From contig CALAQQ010000003.1 of assembly GCA_937888485.1 (NCBI GenBank), positions 1-9,203 of the forward strand: a stretch of DNA of 9,203 nt, given 5' to 3'. The stretch is from an uncultured Clostridia bacterium (lineage in GTDB: Bacteria; Bacillota; Clostridia; Oscillospirales; Acutalibacteraceae). Positions 6,924 to 9,203 of this stretch are shown here, piece after piece. Each line of letters begins with the position of its first letter. Within the stretch, counting starts at the first letter, position 1. Below the pieces are notes generated by a model. The model was not told where the DNA came from, did no database searches, and was given only the letters and a program-made list of their open reading frames with translations. Made by a program: the position numbers and the translations under genes.

Positions 6924-8123
6924 TTATTTCTCTGCCTGCTTGGAATATTTGAGAGTATAAACTATTCTCATAAGCCATGCTTCGGCAGGGTTGATTGCCT
7001 TTGTCTTGCCGAAAACCTTTGAGGTCAGCAAGGTAAGGCCGCTTTTGCTCATAATCATGTCAACCGCCTGAGCGTCGCCTTCGTTAGCGCCGCAGCAAAG
7101 AGCACCCATATCCTTGATAAGAACGGCATTCTTGCCCTTTATCTTCTTTGCGGCATATTCGGGAGCTTTTGCGCATTTAACGGTAGGTCCGCATATCTGA
7201 GCAAAGTCGTCAAGCAGAGGCTTCATTGTCTTGCCGAGTCTGGAAACGGCAACAACCTCGCTTGAAGCGTTATGAATTATATTGTTGAATTTGGGGCAGG
7301 CAAGATAGATATCTCTGTGAGCATTTGCGGTTTCCGCAAGAACCTCGTTTGCCGCTCCGCTGTTAAGGTCCATTGAAATTTCAGCGCCGCTTTCTTCATT
7401 GGTGAAAACGATTTCGCCGCTTTCTCTGTTGCAGGTACTATTATACAGCATGGACTTATCAATTTCAACAGTTTTTTCAGATTTTGTAAGCTTATCTGCG
7501 ATTTCTGTACAGAAATCATCAAGATTATCTGACTTTAAACCGAGCTTTGATTTTGCTGAGTCAAGGATATAATCGGCGCAAACCTTCTCAAGTGAGCTTG
7601 CAACCTGGAAAGCTTCTTCGCTGTCCTTGCCGAAACAAAGTGCACCGTGGTGAGCCATGATAACTGCCTTGGAGGGGCTGAGTCTGAGAGCGTTTGTTAC
7701 GCCCTTCTTAAGCTTCTTTGTGCCGGGAAGACCGTAGCCGCCAAGATGGATAACGCTTCCGATAAGGCTTGCAGCTTCGCCTGCAACCTTTTCGATGCCG
7801 GTTGAAAGAGCGCTTACTGCGGAAGCAACCTTCTGGTGGGTATGGATAACGAAATTAGCTTCGGGATACTGTTTATAAACCTCAGCATGGATACCCTTTT
7901 CGGATGAGGGCTTTACGTTGCCGCCCCATTCGAGAGTGTTGATTGCAACCTCAACGATATCGTCGGGGGTAAGACCGATATAGGGTTTGCCGCTGGGTGT
8001 GATAACAAATGTTTTATCGTCAACACGGCAGCTTACGTTGCCCCATGTTCTTGCGATAAGACCGTTTTCAACAAGTCTTTCGCCTGCTTCGATAACAAGC
8101 TTTTTAGCGGTTAAAACATCCAT
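6924..8123 (-). CDS. Class II aldolase/adducin-family protein with two tandem domains
   Basis: This 399-residue protein is almost twice the length of FucA or AraD (about 215-230). The N-terminal domain (1 to ~190) is a complete class II aldolase: TWGNVS (26-31), TPSGKPY (42-48), SSEKGIHAEVY (73-83, with Glu75 as the likely catalytic acid), the zinc pair in IHTHQ (His94, His96) and AHHGALC with the third zinc histidine (His158 or 159). The C-terminal half (about 215-370) repeats the fold but reads IIHNASSEV and LIKDMGALCCG where the metal sites should be, so it is probably not catalytic. The family cleaves L-fuculose or L-rhamnulose 1-phosphate to dihydroxyacetone phosphate and L-lactaldehyde. 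That role fits the nearby fucose genes but is inferred. AAAGGA stands about seven bases before ATG 8123. It follows an aminotransferase gene and ends at an intrinsic terminator. Confidence 0.85.
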   Translation of the reverse strand: MDVLTAKKLVIEAGERLVENGLIARTWGNVSCRVDDKTFVITPSGKPYIGLTPDDIVEVAINTLEWGGNVKPSSEKGIHAEVYKQYPEANFVIHTHQKVASAVSALSTGIEKVAGEAASLIGSVIHLGGYGLPGTKKLKKGVTNALRLSPSKAVIMAHHGALCFGKDSEEAFQVASSLEKVCADYILDSAKSKLGLKSDNLDDFCTEIADKLTKSEKTVEIDKSMLYNSTCNRESGEIVFTNEESGAEISMDLNSGAANEVLAETANAHRDIYLACPKFNNIIHNASSEVVAVSRLGKTMKPLLDDFAQICGPTVKCAKAPEYAAKKIKGKNAVLIKDMGALCCGANEGDAQAVDMIMSKSGLTLLTSKVFGKTKAINPAEAWLMRIVYTLKYSKQAEK

Positions 8124-8155
8124 GGTAGTTTTCCTTTCGGATTAATTTAAAATAA

Positions 8156-8178
8156 GGCGGGATATGGGTTATCCCGCC
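8156..8178 (-). terminator. Hairpin between aminotransferase and aldolase (weak terminator or attenuator)
   Basis: GGCGGGATA (8156-8164) and TATCCCGCC (8170-8178) form a perfect nine-base stem with a five-base loop. On the minus strand it lies 12 bases after the aminotransferase stop and is followed by TTATTTTAAATT, an interrupted T-run. It may terminate partially or stabilise the upstream transcript. Confidence 0.5.
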
Positions 8179-8189
8179 GTGGTTGTCAA

Positions 8190-8510
8190 TTATTTCTTGT
8201 CGATGCAAACGATGTTTTCGAATACTTTGTCAAATCTTGCAACAGCATCGTCAATCATTTCTTCTGTGTAAGCAGCGCTTGTGTAGAGACGGCTGCCTGC
8301 AAGAGTTACAAGACCTTCTGCCATGTAAGCAGCGCCCATGTGAGTCATTTCCTTCTTACGTGCCGATGTTGCATCGAGAACGCCGGGGATACCCCAAGGC
8401 TTCTTCCAGTTGATGGAGAAGTTAAGAGTACCGACTGTTTCGAGGTGGCAGATTGAGCCCTGGTTGAATGCAACGAAGGGAAGATTTCTTCTCTTGATTT
8501 CATTAAGCAT
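8190..8510 (-). CDS. Class III aminotransferase (glutamate-1-semialdehyde type), C-terminal fragment
   Basis: The 106 visible residues match the C-terminal small domain of PLP-dependent class III aminotransferases of the glutamate-1-semialdehyde mutase type. Recognisable parts are [13 protein letters not shown] [32 protein letters not shown], an [20 protein letters not shown] stretch (family pattern: a small residue-rich turn, then Tyr-x-Ser and a Thr-Glu helix cap) and a final [15 protein letters not shown] helix. Full proteins have about 430-470 residues and carry the PLP lysine upstream, which is absent here. ATG 8510 is an internal methionine rather than a natural start. The frame reaches a TGA only seven codons further up, beyond which sequence belongs to another ORF. 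The gene is therefore cut by a junction near 8510-8530. It precedes the aldolase on the same strand and was probably co-transcribed with it. Its role is unknown. Confidence 0.8.
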   Translation of the reverse strand: MLNEIKRRNLPFVAFNQGSICHLETVGTLNFSINWKKPWGIPGVLDATSARKKEMTHMGAAYMAEGLVTLAGSRLYTSAAYTEEMIDDAVARFDKVFENIVCIDKK

Positions 8511-8858
8511 TTCGTTTTTCCCCTTTCACCCAGGCGGTGATATTCTCCGCCACCTCATCTGCCAGCTTCTGAAGTTTACTCTTCCACTCATCCCCCACGT
8601 CAAAGACGGAAAGTAATTGTTCCTCTGTCATAACCTCTTCACTGTCCTGCAGAACTCCGGAAAGGAAAATCAAATAATCCCTCATATCCTGCGGACAAAG
8701 TTTTTTAATCAAGTAATAATCAAACAAAATCACCAGATTCTCAGACAAATCATGACTTCCGTCCTGCATATTTATGTTCTCCCCGAGCATTCCATCTGTA
8801 AATTGGTGAGTAAACTCATGCAAACTTTGCAAGAAAACACTCTTAAACTCCCTTTCTT
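8503..8858 (-). other. Unrecognised ~117-residue tail with an HEFTH motif
   Basis: After the SecA part the protein reads about 117 residues that I do not recognise. Near its beginning is [11 protein letters not shown], which fits the HExxH zinc-binding pattern of many metallopeptidases. A hydrophobic helix-like stretch [16 protein letters not shown] and an acidic, helical C-terminus follow. Codons such as CAG, GGA, TTG and CCG and the amino acid style suggest a Lachnospiraceae-like source, but this is weak. Its last codons overlap the aminotransferase fragment (ATGCTTAA at 8510-8503), so even its stop codon may be a product of the junction. It is not a known SecA region. Confidence 0.4.
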
Positions 8859-9203
8859 CCTCTGTAAAAGGAACCTCCATCGCCAACGTTTGGAACATTT
8901 CCATCTTTACATTTTCAAAATCACCCAACTCTATGGCATACGCACAACGATCCCAAATCATGTTTACAATATCCATACCAATGCGTTCCCCCATCAATGC
9001 ATGACGACGCTTAGTATAAATAACAGTACGTTGTTTATTCATAACATCATCGTATTCCAACAAACGTTTACGAATACCAAAGTTATTTTCTTCGACTTTC
9101 TTCTGCGCCCGTTCAATTGAATTGGAAATCATTTTGTGCTCAATCATTTCCCCTTCTTTGAATCCAAGTTTATCCATGACAGAAGCGATACGATCGGAAG
9201 AGA
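8503..9203 (-). CDS. secA: SecA internal fragment running into an unrecognised C-terminal tail
   Basis: The frame is open to the right edge and ends at TAA 8503-8505. Counted from Met at 9177, the preceding codons read SSDRIASV and residues 1-~107 match Bacteroidales Sec[56 protein letters not shown] and [14 protein letters not shown] MEVPFTEEE. This is the helical scaffold region after the second motor domain of the protein-export ATPase. Real SecA would continue about 200 more residues to the helical wing and zinc-binding end. Instead, after about 8,855 an unrelated stretch follows in frame. It has no continuity of lineage with the clostridial operon next to it. I read this as a second chimera. 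The start is outside the window, so Met 9177 is not the true start. Confidence 0.85.
   Translation of the reverse strand, partial: SSDRIASVMDKLGFKEGEMIEHKMISNSIERAQKKVEENNFGIRKRLLEYDDVMNKQRTVIYTKRRHALMGERIGMDIVNMIWDRCAYAIELGDFENVKMEMFQTLAMEVPFTEEEREFKSVFLQSLHEFTHQFTDGMLGENINMQDGSHDLSENLVILFDYYLIKKLCPQDMRDYLIFLSGVLQDSEEVMTEEQLLSVFDVGDEWKSKLQKLADEVAENITAWVKGEKRNA

Noticed and set aside
6715..6978. An 87-codon minus-strand ORF overlapping the end of the aldolase.
   Set aside because: It runs through the terminator and the hairpin repeat, has no ribosome binding site and no recognisable protein features.
8617..9120. A 167-codon plus-strand ORF opposite SecA.
   Set aside because: It is the antisense of a well-recognised SecA segment plus tail, with no start signal or family features.
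9191..9203. GATCGGAAGAG at the right edge resembles the core of an Illumina adapter.
   Set aside because: On the minus strand these bases encode SSDRIASV in frame with SecA, as expected just before the [10 protein letters not shown] segment, and the flanking bases do not match the adapter. The resemblance is coincidence.

Overview
The window looks like a mosaic of DNA from several gut-type anaerobes. No single organism explains it. About 7.2 kb in the middle (roughly 1,265-8,515) is coherent. It is a minus-strand deoxy-sugar catabolism region from a clostridial Firmicute, probably Oscillospiraceae-like judging by protein similarity, AAGGA-type ribosome binding sites and interspersed hairpin repeats. 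The pieces on either side belong to other lineages and join at points where protein families are cut mid-domain.

Layout. Positions 1-112 hold the end of an ABC exporter membrane domain, cut before its ATPase domain, with GC-rich codons. Positions 183-563 (+) encode a small eight-cysteine protein of the 'cysteine-rich small domain' type, which is associated with cobamide synthesis in methanogens. It converges with the C-terminal glutaminase half of a CbiA/CfbB amidase (569 to about 1,264, minus). That half runs in frame into the first three quarters of an L-fucose isomerase (about 1,265-2,569, minus). Upstream on the minus strand come an FGGY kinase of the rhamnulokinase type (2,601-4,067), a fucose mutarotase FucU (4,189-4,614), a half-size ABC exporter (4,768-6,552), a 370-bp non-coding stretch with two terminators, a hairpin repeat and a promoter with a palindrome, a double-domain class II aldolase (6,924-8,123), and the last ~106 residues of a class III aminotransferase (8,190-8,510). 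The right end (8,503-9,203, minus) is an internal piece of a Bacteroidales-like SecA that changes after about 107 residues into an unrecognised tail.

How the genes work together. FucU interconverts L-fucose anomers, FucI makes L-fuculose, the kinase phosphorylates it and a class II aldolase would cleave it to lactaldehyde and dihydroxyacetone phosphate. All four steps are present, although FucI is broken at the left junction. The ABC exporter has its own promoter and no obvious link to the sugar pathway. Two copies of a dispersed hairpin element flank fucU.

I see no CRISPR array, tRNA, rRNA, transposase or phage module. The two protein 'fusions' (FucI-CbiA and SecA-tail) are best explained as assembly or library chimeras. 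The more biological points are the covarying hairpin repeats, the degenerate tandem aldolase and the palindrome over the exporter promoter.
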